A stretch of DNA of 64,000 nucleotides from Siphonodentalium dalli (taxonomy: Eukaryota; Mollusca; Scaphopoda; Gadilida; Siphonodentaliidae), in contig CP136061.1 of NCBI GenBank assembly GCA_032622095.1, positions 169,515,107 to 169,579,106 of the forward strand. Direction: 5' to 3'. Positions 1 to 13,693 of this stretch are shown piece after piece; the stretch's first letter is position 1; each line of letters begins with the position of its first letter. The position numbers and the translations under genes were made by a program. Below the pieces are notes generated by a model. It was not told the DNA's origin. It did no database searches and saw only the letters and a list, made by a program, of their open reading frames with translations.

Positions 1-3000
1 TATAATAAGGGAATCGCTCGGAATTGATTGGAATGTCGATAGTATGGTTTATTGAGATTTCTGTGTTCAGTTGGAACGTTCTGGTGTGACCCCCACCCAT
101 GCCTCGAAATTTGATGACGCGGGTAGAAAAGTCGCCATATATCGGCCAATTTTCGAGATATCGAGCTAATATTTGCGCCATTGTGTTCGTATTTTATGCC
201 CCTATAATATTTACTAGGGTTTTGGTGAGGTATTGCGCCGATATTTTACTATGTAGGCCAATATGTATGTTTCTGGTTCATACGTTTTTGAATATCTCCG
301 GACTCATTCGACATAATGCAGCAAATGAATAATCGTTTAAAAGAGCTAAAAATTCCCCATCGAATGATACCAAACACGTCACGATTGGTTGAAGAAATAT
401 AAATTCATAGTGCTTTCCCTGTAAACTTGAAAAAAGGAAAGGGCCACCATTTCTACATTTGTCAACCGATTCACAAAATTCACGCACGATAATACTTAGT
501 ACATCCTACAGATACTTCACAACCATTTTGGTTAAAATCGGCGACAAAAAAAAAATTGACATATTTTGCCCCTCCCTTAGCCCACGAAAAATTGAGCGGA
601 CCTTTGTAAAAATGTCCTGGTTTGGTCTTCTGTCTATGTTTAAGACGCTCACATAGAGCAAATCCAGCTGTTGCGCTTCGTCTAGGAGAAGATCGGGACA
701 CAAGCACTTTCTACACATGGACTTTATTAGTACATTTTTCGATGTGTTATAACTTGGTAATTTCTCACCCGATTTACAAAATTCTTTCACGAGTAGCATC
801 AGTACATCGTATAGATACCCGACAGTAAAAATGGTTGGAATCGGTGACAAGAAAAAAATTGACAAATTTTGCACCCCTCCCCGGGTCAACAAATTGTTTT
901 CGGACCTTGGTGAAAATTTCCCCGATTCGTGCCCTTTCCTTAGTTAACACGATTACGAGAACCGAATTCAGCTGCTTGACTTCTTACAGGAGAAAATCTG
1001 CGCACAAACTTTTTCCAAAATTTTGGTTTAAGGGCCATAACTCTGGTAAGCAAGTTAGAGCACAAACCTAAATGCTCCATTACCATGCATCTTGACATGG
1101 TGCATATACCTACCAAATTTCAATGCTTTAACTTTTAAACTTTCTGAGATATAAGGGTTTCAAAATATATTAAGAATAATAAATAATAATAATAGTGAAA
1201 AATAAAAAATTGAATAACAATATACTTCCATATTAAAATATGTAAGTATAATAAGGGAATCGCTCGGAATTGATTGGAATGTCGATAGTATGGTTTATTG
1301 AGATTTCTGTGTTCAGTTGGAACGTTCTGGTGTGACCCCCACCCATGCCTCGAAATTTGATGACGCGGGTAGAAAAGTCGCCATATATCGGCCAATTTTC
1401 GAGATATCGAGCTAATATTTGCGCCATTGTGTTCGTATTTTATGCCCCTATAATATTTACTAGGGTTTTGGTGAGGTATTGCGCCGATATTTTACTATGT
1501 AGGCCAATATGTATGTTTCTGGTTCATACGTTTTTGAATATCTCCGGACTCATTCGACATAATGCAGCAAATGAATAATCGTTTAAAAGAGCTAAAAATT
1601 CCCCATCGAATGATACCAAACACGTCACGATTGGTTGAAGAAATATAAATTCATAGTGCTTTCCCTGTAAACTTGAAAAAAGGAAAGGGCCACCATTTCT
1701 ACATTTGTCAACCGATTCACAAAATTCACGCACGATAATACTTAGTACATCCTACAGATACTTCACAACCATTTTGGTTAAAATCGGCGACAAAAAAAAA
1801 ATTGACATATTTTGCCCCTCCCTTAGCCCACGAAAAATTGAGCGGACCTTTGTAAAAATGTCCTGGTTTGGTCTTCTGTCTATGTTTAAGACGCTCACAT
1901 AGAGCAAATCCAGCTGTTGCGCTTCGTCTAGGAGAAGATCGGGACACAAGCACTTTCTACACATGGACTTTATTAGTACATTTTTCGATGTGTTATAACT
2001 TGGTAATTTCTCACCCGATTTACAAAATTCTTTCACGAGTAGCATCAGTACATCGTATAGATACCCGACAGTAAAAATGGTTGGAATCGGTGACAAGAAA
2101 AAAATTGACAAATTTTGCACCCCTCCCCGGGTCAACAAATTGTTTTCGGACCTTGGTGAAAATTTCCCCGATTCGTGCCCTTTCCTTAGTTAACACGATT
2201 ACGAGAACCGAATTCAGCTGCTTGACTTCTTACAGGAGAAAATCTGCGCACAAACTTTTTCCAAAATTTTGGTTTAAGGGCCATAACTCTGGTAAGCAAG
2301 TTAGAGCACAAACCTAAATGCTCCATTACCATGCATCTTGACATGGTGCATATACCTACCAAATTTCAATGCTTTAACTTTTAAACTTTCTGAGATATAA
2401 GGGTTTCAAAATATATTAAGAATAATAAATAATAATAATAGTGAAAAATAAAAAATTGAATAACAATATACTTCCATATTAAAATATGTAAGTATAATAA
2501 GGGAATCGCTCGGAATTGATTGGAATGTCGATAGTATGGTTTATTGAGATTTCTGTGTTCAGTTGGAACGTTCTGGTGTGACCCCCACCCATGCCTCGAA
2601 ATTTGATGACGCGGGTAGAAAAGTCGCCATATATCGGCCAATTTTCGAGATATCGAGCTAATATTTGCGCCATTGTGTTCGTATTTTATGCCCCTATAAT
2701 ATTTACTAGGGTTTTGGTGAGGTATTGCGCCGATATTTTACTATGTAGGCCAATATGTATGTTTCTGGTTCATACGTTTTTGAATATCTCCGGACTCATT
2801 CGACATAATGCAGCAAATGAATAATCGTTTAAAAGAGCTAAAAATTCCCCATCGAATGATACCAAACACGTCACGATTGGTTGAAGAAATATAAACTCAT
2901 AGTGCTTTCCCTGTAAACTTGAAAAAAGGAAAGGGCCACCATTTCTACATTTGTCAACCGATTCACAAAATTCACGCACGATAATACTTAGTACATCCTA

Positions 3001-6000
3001 CAGATACTTCACAACCATTTTGGTTAAAATCGGCGACAAACAAAAAATTGACATATTTTGCCCCTCCCTTAGCCCACGAAAAATTGAGCGGACCTTTGTA
3101 AAAATGTCCTGGTTTGGTCTTCTGTCTATGTTTAAGACGCTCACATAGAGCAAATCCAGCTGTTGCGCTTCGTCTAGGAGAAGATCGGGACACAAGCACT
3201 TTCTACACATGGACTTTATTAGTACATTTTTCGATGTGTTATAACTTGGTAATTTCTCACCCGATTTACAAAATTCTTTCACGAGTAGCATCAGTACATC
3301 GTATAGATACCCGACAGTAAAAATGGTTGGAATCGGTGACAAGAAAAAAATTGACAAATTTTGCACCCCTCCCCGGGTCAACAAATTGTTTTCGGACCTT
3401 GGTGAAAATTTCCCCGATTCGTGCCCTTTCCTTAGTTACCACGATTACGAGAACCGAATTCAGCTGCTTGACTTCTTACAGGAGAAAATCTGCGCACAAA
3501 CTTTTTCCAAAATTTTGGTTTAAGGGCCATAACTCTGGTAAGCAAGTTAGGGCACAAACCTAAATGCTCCATTACCATGCATCTTGACATGGTGCATATA
3601 CCTACCAAATTTCAATGCTTTAACTTTTAAACTTTCTGAGATATAAGGGTTTCAAAATATATTAAGAATAATAAATAATAATAATAGTGAAAAATAAAAA
3701 ATTGAATAACAATATACTTCCATATTAAAATATGTAAGTATAATAAGGGAATCGCTCGGAATTGATTGGAATGTCGATAGTATGGTTTATTGAGATTTCT
3801 GTGTTCAGTTGGAACGTTCTGGTGTGACCCCCACCCATGCCTCGAAATTTGATGACGCGGGTAGAAAAGTCGCCATATATCGGCCAATTTTCGAGATATC
3901 GAGCTAATATTTGCGCCATTGTGTTCGTATTTTATGCCCCTATAATATTTACTAGGGTTTTGGTGAGGTATTGCGCCGATATTTTACTATGTAGGCCAAT
4001 ATGTATGTTTCTGGTTCATACGTTTTTGAATATCTCCGGACTCATTCGACATAATGCAGCAAATGAATAATCGTTTAAAAGAGCTAAAAATTCCCCATCG
4101 AATGATACCAAACACGTCACGATTGGTTGAAGAAATATAAATTCATAGTGCTTTCCCTGTAAACTTGAAAAAAGGAAAGGGCCACCATTTCTACATTTGT
4201 CAACCGATTCACAAAATTCACGCACGATAATACTTAGTACATCCTACAGATACTTCACAACCATTTTGGTTAAAATCGGCGACAAAAAAAAAATTGACAT
4301 ATTTTGCCCCTCCCTTAGCCCACGAAAAATTGAGCGGACCTTTGTAAAAATGTCCTGGTTTGGTCTTCTGTCTATGTTTAAGACGCTCACATAGAGCAAA
4401 TCCAGCTGTTGCGCTTCGTCTAGGAGAAGATCGGGACACAAGCACTTTCTACACATGGACTTTATTAGTACATTTTTCGATGTGTTATAACTTGGTAATT
4501 TCTCGCCCGATTTACAAAATTCTTTCACGAGTAGCATCAGTACATCGTATAGATACCCGACAGTAAAAATGGTTGGAATCGGTGACAAGAAAAAAATTGA
4601 CAAATTTTGCACCCCTCCCCGGGTCAACAAATTGTTTTCGGACCTTGGTGAAAATTTCCCCGATTCGTGCCCTTTCCTTAGTTAACACGATTACGAGAAC
4701 CGAATTCAGCTGCTTGACTTCTTACAGGAGAAAATCTGCGCACAAACTTTTTCCAAAATTTTGGTTTAAGGGCCATAACTCTGGTAAGCAAGTTAGGGCA
4801 CAAACCTAAATGCTCCATTACCATGCATCTTGACATGGTGCATATACCTACCAAATTTCAATGCTTTAACTTTTAAACTTTCTGAGATATAAGGGTTTCA
4901 AAATATATTAAGAATAATAAATAATAATAATAGTGAAAAATAAAAAATTGAATAACAATATACTTCCATATTAAAATATGTAAGTATAATAAGGGAATCG
5001 CTCGGAATTGATTGGAATGTCGATAGTATGGTTTATTGAGATTTCTGTGTTCAGTTGGAACGTTCTGGTGTGACCCCCACCCATGCCTCGAAATTTGATG
5101 ACGCGGGTAGAAAAGTCGCCATATATCGGCCAATTTTCGAGATATCGAGCTAATATTTGCGCCATTGTGTTCGTATTTTATGCCCCTATAATATTTACTA
5201 GGGTTTTGGTGAGGTATTGCGCCGATATTTTACTATGTAGGCCAATATGTATGTTTCTGGTTCATACGTTTTTGAATATCTCCGGACTCATTCGACATAA
5301 TGCAGCAAATGAATAATCGTTTAAAAGAGCTAAAAATTCCCCATCGAATGATACCAAACACGTCACGATTGGTTGAAGAAATATAAATTCATAGTGCTTT
5401 CCCTGTAAACTTGAAAAAAGGAAAGGGCCACCATTTCTACATTTGTCAACCGATTCACAAAATTCACGCACGATAATACTTAGTACATCCTACAGATACT
5501 TCACAACCATTTTGGTTAAAATCGGCGACAAAAAAAAAATTGACATATTTTGCCCCTCCCTTAGCCCACGAAAAATTGAGCGGACCTTTGTAAAAATGTC
5601 CTGGTTTGGTCTTCTGTCTATGTTTAAGACGCTCACATAGAGCAAATCCAGCTGTTGCGCTTCGTCTAGGAGAAGATCGGGACACAAGCACTTTCTACAC
5701 ATGGACTTTATTAGTACATTTTTCGATGTGTTATAACTTGGTAATTTCTCACCCGATTTACAAAATTCTTTCACGAGTAGCATCAGTACATCGTATAGAT
5801 ACCCGACAGTAAAAATGGTTGGAATCGGTGACAAGAAAAAAATTGACAAATTTTGCACCCCTCCCCGGGTCAACAAATTGTTTTCGGACCTTGGTGAAAA
5901 TTTCCCCGATTCGTGCCCTTTCCTTAGTTAACACGATTACGAGAACCGAATTCAGCTGCTTGACTTCTTACAGGAGAAAATCTGCGCACAAACTTTTTCC

Positions 6001-7419
6001 AAAATTTTGGTTTAAGGGCCATAACTCTGGTAAGCAAGTTAGGGCACAAACCTAAATGCTCCATTACCATGCATCTTGACATGGTGCATATACCTACCAA
6101 ATTTCAATGCTTTAACTTTTAAACTTTCTGAGATATAAGGGTTTCAAAATATATTAAGAATAATAAATAATAATAATAGTGAAAAATAAAAAATTGAATA
6201 ACAATATACTTCCATATTAAAATATGTAAGTATAATAAGGGAATCGCTCGGAATTGATTGGAATGTCGATAGTATGGTTTATTGAGATTTCTGTGTTCAG
6301 TTGGAACGTTCTGGTGTGACCCCCACCCATGCCTCGAAATTTGATGACGCGGGTAGAAAAGTCGCCATATATCGGCCAATTTTCGAGATATCGAGCTAAT
6401 ATTTGCGCCATTGTGTTCGTATTTTATGCCCCTATAATATTTACTAGGGTTTTGGTGAGGTATTGCGCCGATATTTTACTATGTAGGCCAATATGTATGT
6501 TTCTGGTTCATACGTTTTTGAATATCTCCGGACTCATTCGACATAATGCAGCAAATGAATAATCGTTTAAAAGAGCTAAAAATTCCCCATCGAATGATAC
6601 CAAACACGTCACGATTGGTTGAAGAAATATAAATTCATAGTGCTTTCCCTGTAAACTTGAAAAAAGGAAAGGGCCACCATTTCTACATTTGTCAACCGAT
6701 TCACAAAATTCACGCACGATAATACTTAGTACATCCTACAGATACTTCACAACCATTTTGGTTAAAATCGGCGACAAAAAAAAAATTGACATATTTTGCC
6801 CCTCCCTTAGCCCACGAAAAATTGAGCGGACCTTTGTAAAAATGTCCTGGTTTGGTCTTCTGTCTATGTTTAAGACGCTCACATAGAGCAAATCCAGCTG
6901 TTGCGCTTCGTCTAGGAGAAGATCGGGACACAAGCACTTTCTACACATGGACTTTATTAGTACATTTTTCGATGTGTTATAACTTGGTAATTTCTCACCC
7001 GATTTACAAAATTCTTTCACGAGTAGCATCAGTACATCGTATAGATACCCGACAGTAAAAATGGTTGGAATCGGTGACAAGAAAAAAATTGACAAATTTT
7101 GCACCCCTCCCCGGGTCAACAAATTGTTTTCGGACCTTGGTGAAAATTTCCCCGATTCGTGCCCTTTCCTTAGTTACCACGATTACGAGAACCGAATTCA
7201 GCTGCTTGACTTCTTACAGGAGAAAATCTGCGCACAAACTTTTTCCAAAATTTTGGTTTAAGGGCCATAACTCTGGTAAGCAAGTTAGGGCACAAACCTA
7301 AATGCTCCATTACCATGCATCTTGACATGGTGCATATACCTACCAAATTTCAATGCTTTAACTTTTAAACTTTCTGAGATATAAGGGTTTCAAAATATAT
7401 TAAGAATAATAAATAATAA
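1..7419 (+). repeat. Satellite A, block 1: five full 1,246-bp units and a truncated sixth
   Basis: Head-to-tail copies begin at 1, 1247, 2493, 3739, 4985 and 6231; the sixth is cut at 7419 by a Helitron. Copies are nearly identical. Visible differences include C at 2896 and C at 3041 (unit 3 only), G at 4505 (unit 4 only), and an A/C site that is C in units 3 and 6 (3439 and 7177). Each unit contains two diverged copies of a module of about 260 bp, starting near unit positions 459 and 763, so the unit is itself an internal dimer. The many open frames of 64-128 codons on both strands recur only because the DNA is homogenised; the 128-codon frame is broken in the diverged units. No protein function is inferred. 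Confidence 0.97.
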
Positions 7420-7430
7420 CTAGAAATTTT

Positions 7431-7450
7431 AAACTTCCAATTGGAAGTTT
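7431..7450. repeat. Perfect 20-bp palindrome, Helitron 3' hairpin
   Basis: The half-site AAACTTCCAA is followed directly by its reverse complement. On the minus strand it precedes the terminal CTAG by 7 nt, the usual place for the Helitron termination hairpin. It resembles the palindrome at satellite A junctions (both contain ACTTCCA/TGGAAGT). Confidence 0.7.
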
Positions 7451-7958
7451 GATACTTCCATATAATTGTCATATATATTCCTATCCAAATCTCCTCTCAA
7501 TCATTACCTTTCCCATAACCCAAACCTTAATTATAACCATACCTATCGGCAACACGTACCATGTCCCAATACTAAATGTTTTATAAGCATAACCATGCTC
7601 TAGCCGTAACCATAACCACAATCATTCTAACTATATATATAACTTTAAAAAGTCATGGAATATAAGTAGTGGCTCATCTTTTCGATCGTAATTTTGTTTA
7701 TCTCGATTAATCCGTTCCACAACTATTGAAGTATTTATTTAGTTACAACCATGCATACTTCAGACCTTATATTGTGATACATGAACATCATAAACACATT
7801 AGTTCTCAAAAATAAAAGATGAAGAATGAGGCTACTTTTGAAATTATATTTCTCGTAAAAAGTGACCCCTAGTAGACCCCTTTGGTATCATCTAGATGGT
7901 CTCCTGTAATTTTTATAGAAGACAGACACAGGCAGAGAGACAGAAATTCGGAAATATA

Positions 7959-8128
7959 CAGTAATGCCCTATGTAATCGACCCCTTAAACACAGCAGAAT
8001 TATGGGTAACTTTTCGGGATTCAGGAGAGCTTTCGAATGAATGTCAACAGGCTATATTTCCCACTAAATCCTGAAATGTTACCCATAATTCTGCTATGTT
8101 TAAGGAGTCGATTACTTAGGGTATACTG
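7959..8128. mobile_element. 170-bp Tc1/mariner-pogo type MITE
   Basis: Terminal inverted repeats of about 55 bp, with a few mismatches and a one-base indel, run inward from CAGTAATGCCC (7959) and, inverted, CAGTATACCC (ending 8128). The element is flanked by TA on both sides (7957-7958 and 8129-8130), the duplication made by Tc1/mariner/pogo transposases. Excision in silico restores the Helitron 5' terminus, which independently confirms the boundaries. It has no coding capacity. The family assignment rests on the CAGT termini and the TA duplication only. Confidence 0.85.
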
Positions 8129-8138
8129 TAGATATAGA

Positions 8139-10132
8139 TGTAAAAATGTTTTTAAATTATTCATGAATTCCAAATTTAATCACATGATGTCAGATGTACC
8201 TATCCCATGACACTCCACGTAACAATTCACCGTGTGTTCCAATTTTATTTTTGTCATGATCCAACCGGTTGGTCACCAACAGCAGGTCAGACTGACAAAC
8301 AAATGAACACACACACAGTTCGGTTTTATTAGTATACATACACACATGTGTACACTATCTCTTGTGCCTATATTCCAAATTAAAGACTTGAAATGGTAAA
8401 AATTATAACTGCAATGGGATGGTATATTCTCGTGAAAGATACGGATAGTTATAGTCTGTCCACAATGAAGTGCGAAGTATTAAACCAATGCCGATCTGTA
8501 ATTTGCCAAGACTGTTAAGTCTTGGTTTATCATTTTGTCGGGTCAGCGATTTCAACGGCCAGTAATATAAGTGACGGTTATATCTACGTGCAGCGGATAT
8601 ATTTATTTATGAAATAATTATGCGCGAATGGCAATCACTCACACAACTGATAACACATGTCTTGATTACGTCTTATTATAAAATTAGTAACATGCTAAGA
8701 AAGAGCCCAAATCACCAGAATGGGACAAAGGCGAATATGTTTTATTTGAAGTTCTATCATGCTCGGGAACGTTCTAGACAGATCACTGAAATGTCACTAT
8801 ATATGTGTATCAGGAATCAAGCATTAAATATAATTTAGAAACATCAATATAGCATAACAGGTAATGCTGTCAAGACACGTTATGTCGTTACAAACGTTTA
8901 TACCGATTGTACTGACTGTCCAAGATCGCGAACTTTTCCACAGCTTGTGCGAATTTTGTATACATTTTGGGTTCAAAGCGACTTAATCGGACAGGTGCGT
9001 AACACACTGTGCCATCAGAAGTAGGCCAGTCATGCAGCCAATTCTATTTTAAAGAGCGCGGATTTGGGAAAGCTGCATTGTGTGAGAACGTAACATGATT
9101 CGCGTACATCTATATGAATTTCGGTATGTTGCTTTCCCGAGTAATGGTGCCTTTTCTGTGCACATAAATAGCACCAAACTGAACATACGCCTTCTCACCA
9201 GCAAAATGATAAATAGCCGATGTGTTGAAACGGTAGAATACCATAAACAAATATAGCATGTCGAGCTTGTAAAATAGACGGATATTCTTGGGAATATACG
9301 GATATGAATGCGCGTATTTTACCATTTAATACGTTATTGCAAGTCTTCACAGTCATGCATAAGTTCATAATACCAAGTTAACAATCATTATTCACACAAA
9401 AACATACTTATATATGTCGTTCAATGTAATTATGCTACATTGAACGACCACCCATTTCGCAACAGCGAAATAGCGTATGGTACGACGACATTAAACTCTC
9501 TTTGCTCGCTTGCCTATATCGCGATGTTCCCAACAGTTTAAGGTGTTTTATTTTAACAAATAGATTGTCATGAAATGGTAGCATTCTGGAAATGATATAT
9601 ACATGGCAGCTTATATCTACACATTCCATATGCAATTCGCTTAATTTTGGTGTGATTCATATTCTTGAATACACGCAGGTGGTGAATTAGACGGCGCTTT
9701 AAGGCATTTTTGGTATATTTTCCGATTAGCGGACGAATGTACGACGTCGACGTTGTCGCCTATTCGTAAGTTATAAGACTTTACATTACGTCTCGTCCAA
9801 TTAATGCGAAATATGCAATCGGCGGTCTTAACAGTCGGACAATAAAGTCATATATTTTCACTCGTGACACATACAGATGATAAAGAGACAGTTTTTAAAT
9901 GGTCAGATATGAATTCAACAAAAGTATGCACTATGTCAGATGGTAAACCAATACCAAACCGCAAAGTGTCACGTTCCGAACTACTATTCTAAAACTAATG
10001 AATTTTGAGCGTTTTTGGACTCAAAATATGTCAATTTTAAGCCGCATCTTGATAAAACTGCAGAATTACGGCCGATTGACAAGACAGACAAATCAGTGGT
10101 CATTGGTGTAATTTTGTCAAAATTTTCTGGTT
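8139..10132. other. Unique AT-rich interval, no gene seen
   Basis: No coding region or known element is recognisable. An AC/acaaac-rich stretch lies near 8290-8350. A 13-bp perfect stem with a 7-nt loop lies at 9416-9448. The last 20 or so bases (10112-10132) match an internal part of the satellite A unit that normally lies elsewhere in the unit, so the left rim of the following array is rearranged. Confidence 0.5.
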
Positions 10133-13100
10133 TATGTAGGCCAATATGTATGTTGTTCAGTACATACTTTTCGAATATCTCTGGCCTCCATCGTCATAAT
10201 ACCGCAAGTAGGTAATCGTTTTGAAGTACTAGAAATTCCCCATCGAATGACACCAAACACGTGACGATCGGTTGAAGGAATTTAAATTCATAGTGCATTT
10301 TCTGTAAACTTGAACAAAAGGAAGGGGCCACAATTTCTACATTTGTCAACCGATTCATAAAATTTACTCACAATGATACTCAGTACATCATATAGATACT
10401 TCACAACCATTTTGGTTCAAATCGGCGACAAAAAAAAAAAGACAAATTTTGCCCCTCCCCTAGCCCGGAAAAATTTGAGCGGACCTTTGTCAAAATTTTC
10501 TGGTTTGGTCTTCTGTCTATGTTTAAGACGCTCACATAGACCAAATCTAGCTGTTGCGCTTCGTCTAGGAGAAGATCTGGGCACAAGCACTTTCTACACA
10601 TGGACTTTATTAGTACATTTTTCGATGTGTTATAACTTGGCCATTTCTCAACCGATTTACAAAATTCTTTCACGAGTAGCATCAGTACGTCGTATAGATA
10701 CACGAAAGTAAAAATGGTTGGAATCGGTGACAAAAAAAAATTTGACAAATTTTTCACCCCTCCCCAGGTCGACAAATTGTATTCGGACCTTGGTGAAAAT
10801 TTTCTCGATTCGTGCCCTTTCGTTAGTTAACACGGTCACGTAACCCGAATTCAGCTGCTTGGCTTCTTATAGGAGAAGATCTGGGCACAAACTTTTTCCA
10901 AAAATTTTGATTAAGGGCCATAACTCTGGAAAGAAAGTTAGGACATAAACCTAAATGTTTCATTCAGTTGTAACTTGGCAAGGTGCATATACCTACCAAA
11001 TTTCAATGATTTATCTTTTTAACTTTCTGAGATATAAGGGTTACAAAATATATTAAGAAGAAGAAGTAGCATAAATAATGAAAAATAAAAATAAAAAATT
11101 GAATAACAATATACATCCATATTAAAATATGGAAGTATAGTAAGGGAATCGCGCGGAATTGATTGGAATGTCTATAGTATAGTTTATTGACATTTCTGTA
11201 TTCAGTTTGAACGTTCTGGTGTGACCCCCACCCATGCCTCGAAATTTGGTGACGCGGGTAGAAAATTCGCATATCTCGGCCAATTTTCGTGATATCGAGC
11301 TAATTTGTGCGTCATTGTGTTCGTACTTGATTCCCCTTTAACAGTTAGCTGGGTTCTGGTAAGGTATTGTGGCGATATTCTACTATGTAGGCCAATATGT
11401 ATGTTGTTCAGTACATACTTTTCGAATATCTCTGGCCTCCATCGTCATAATACCGCAAGTAGGTAATCGTTTTGAAGTACTAGAAATTCCCCATCGAATG
11501 ACACCAAACACGTGACGATCGGTTGAAGGAATTTAAATTCATAGTGCATTTTCTGTAAACTTGAACAAAAGGAAGGGGCCACAATTTCTACATTTGTCAA
11601 CCGATTCATAAAATTTACTCACAATGATACTCAGTACATCATATAGATACTTCACAACCATTTTGGTTCAAATCGGCGACAAAAAAAAAAGACAAATTTT
11701 GCCCCTCCCCTAGCCCGGAAAAATTTGAGCGGACCTTTGTCAAAATTTTCTGGTTTGGTCTTCTGTCTATGTTTAAGACGCTCACATAGACCAAATCTAG
11801 CTGTTGCGCTTCGTCTAGGAGAAGATCTGGGCACAAGCACTTTCTACACATGGACTTTATTAGTACATTTTTCGATGTGTTATAACTTGGCCATTTCTCA
11901 ACCGATTTACAAAATTCTTTCACGAGTAGCATCAGTACGTCGTATAGATACACGAAAGTAAAAATGGTTGGAATCGGTGACAAAAAAAAATTTGACAAAT
12001 TTTGCACCCCTCCCCAGGTCGACAAATTGTATTCGGACCTTGGTGAAAATTTTCTCGATTCGTGCCCTTTCGTTAGTTAACACGGTCACGTAACCCGAAT
12101 TCAGCTGCTTGGCTTCTTATAGGAGAAGATCTGGGCACAAACTTTTTCCAAAAATTTTGATTAAGGGCCATAACTCTGGAAAGAAAGTTAGGACATAAAC
12201 CTAAATGTTTCATTCAGTTGTAACTTGGCAAGGTGCATATACCTACCAAATTTCAATGATTTATCTTTTTAACTTTCTGAGATATAAGGGTTACACAATA
12301 TATTAAGAAGAAGAAGTAGCATAAATAATGAAAAATAAAAATAAAAAATTGAATAACAATATACATCCATATTAAAATATGGAAGTATAATAAGGGAATC
12401 GCGCGGAATTGATTGGAATGTCTATAGTATAGTTTATTGACATTTCTGTATTCAGTTTGAACGTTCTGGTGTGACCCCCACCCATGCATCGAAATTTGGT
12501 GACGCGGATAGAATAGTCGTCATATATCTGCCAATTTTCGAGATATCGAGCTAATTTTTGCGTCATTGTGTTCGTACTTGATTCCCCTTTAACAGTTAGC
12601 GGGGTTCTGGTGAGGTATTGTGGCGACATTCTACTATGTAGGCCAATATGTATGTTGTTAAGTATATACTTTTCGAATATCTCTGGCCTCCATCGACATA
12701 ATGCGGCAAGTTGGTAGTCGTTTAGAAGTACTCGAAATTCCCCATCGAATGACACCAAACACGTGACGATCGGTTGAAGGAATTTAAATTGATAGTGCAT
12801 TTTCTGTAAACTTGAACAAAAGGAAGGGGCCACAATTTCTACATTTTTCAACCGATTCATAAAATTCACTCATAACGACACTCAGTACATTTCATAGATA
12901 CTTCACAACCATTTTTGTTCAAATCGGAGAGAAAAAAAATTTGACAAATTTTGCCCCTCCCCTAGCCCGGAAATATTTGAGCGGACCCTTGTCAAAATTT
13001 CCTGGTTTGGTCTTCTGTCTATGTTTAAGACGCTCACATAGACCAAATCCAGTTGTTGCGCTTCGTCTAGGAGAAGATCTGGGCACAAGCACTTTCTACA

Positions 13101-13628
13101 CATGGACTTTATTAGTACATTTTTCGATGTATTATAACTTGGTCATTTCTCAACCGATTTACAAAATTCTTTCACGAGTAGCATCAGTACGTCGTATAGA
13201 TACCCGACAGTAAAAATGGTTGGAATCGGTGACAAGAAAAAATTGACAAATTTTGCACCCCTCCCCAGGTCAACAAATTGTTTTCGGACCTTGGTGAAAA
13301 TTTCCCCGATTCTTACCCTTTCGTTAATAAACACGATTACGAGAACCGAATTCAGCTGTTTGGCTTCGTATAAAAGAAGATCTGGGCACAAACTTTTTCC
13401 ATTTGTTTTGTTTAAGGGCCATAACTCTGGAAATCAAGTTGGGACACAAACCTAAATGTTTCGATTCCATGTAACTTGGCAAGGTGCATATAACTACCAA
13501 ATTCCAATGTTCTACCTTTTAAACTGTCTGAGATATAAGAGTTACAAAATATATTAAGAACTATAAATAATGAAAAAGAATAAATAAAAATATGAATAAC
13601 AATATACTTCCATATTAAAATATGGAAG
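10133..13628 (+). repeat. Satellite A, block 2: diverged subfamily (1,250/1,243-bp units)
   Basis: A partial unit (10133-11135) enters at about unit position 251. It is followed by full units at 11136-12385 (1,250 bp) and 12386-13628 (1,243 bp). The first two are nearly identical to each other but differ from blocks 1, 3 and 4 at many sites. The third is more diverged, and its 3' half looks more like the main subfamily, so it may be recombinant. Frames found in the homogenised units are broken in the third unit, which argues against coding function. Confidence 0.93.
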
Positions 13629-13693
13629 TATAATAATAATAGTGAAAAATAAAAAATTGAATAACAATATACTTCCATATTAAAATATGGAAG
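13629..13693 (+). repeat. 65-bp satellite A mini-unit at a subfamily border
   Basis: Runs from one junction palindrome to the next but retains only the first few bases and the last 55 or so bases of a unit. It looks like a deletion between two AATAATA tracts. It lies exactly between block 2 and block 3. Confidence 0.85.

Larger units (their letters stand above)
7420..8138 (-). mobile_element. Non-autonomous Helitron, 5' end split by a MITE
   Basis: On the minus strand the element starts TC at 8138-8137 and ends CTAG at 7423-7420, flanked by host A and T as expected for Helitron insertion between A and T. Removing the MITE and one TA gives a 5' end of TCTATATCTATATTT followed by CCGAATTTCTG, matching the Helitron at 58941 except for two bases. 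Seven bases before CTAG lies a perfect 20-bp palindrome (7431-7450), the expected 3' hairpin position. Segments 7860-7950 and 7655-7740 are homologous, in reverse orientation, to 58965-59050 and 61860-61945. There is no Rep/helicase frame, so it would have needed help to move. Its length without the MITE and duplicated TA is 547 bp. Confidence 0.85.

Noticed and set aside
1752-2138. 128-codon minus-strand frame repeated in every 1,246-bp unit, and similar frames of 64-86 codons
   Set aside because: They recur only because units are nearly identical. In the 1,249-bp subfamily and in the unit at 12386 the longest frame is broken, and it reads through the internally duplicated module.
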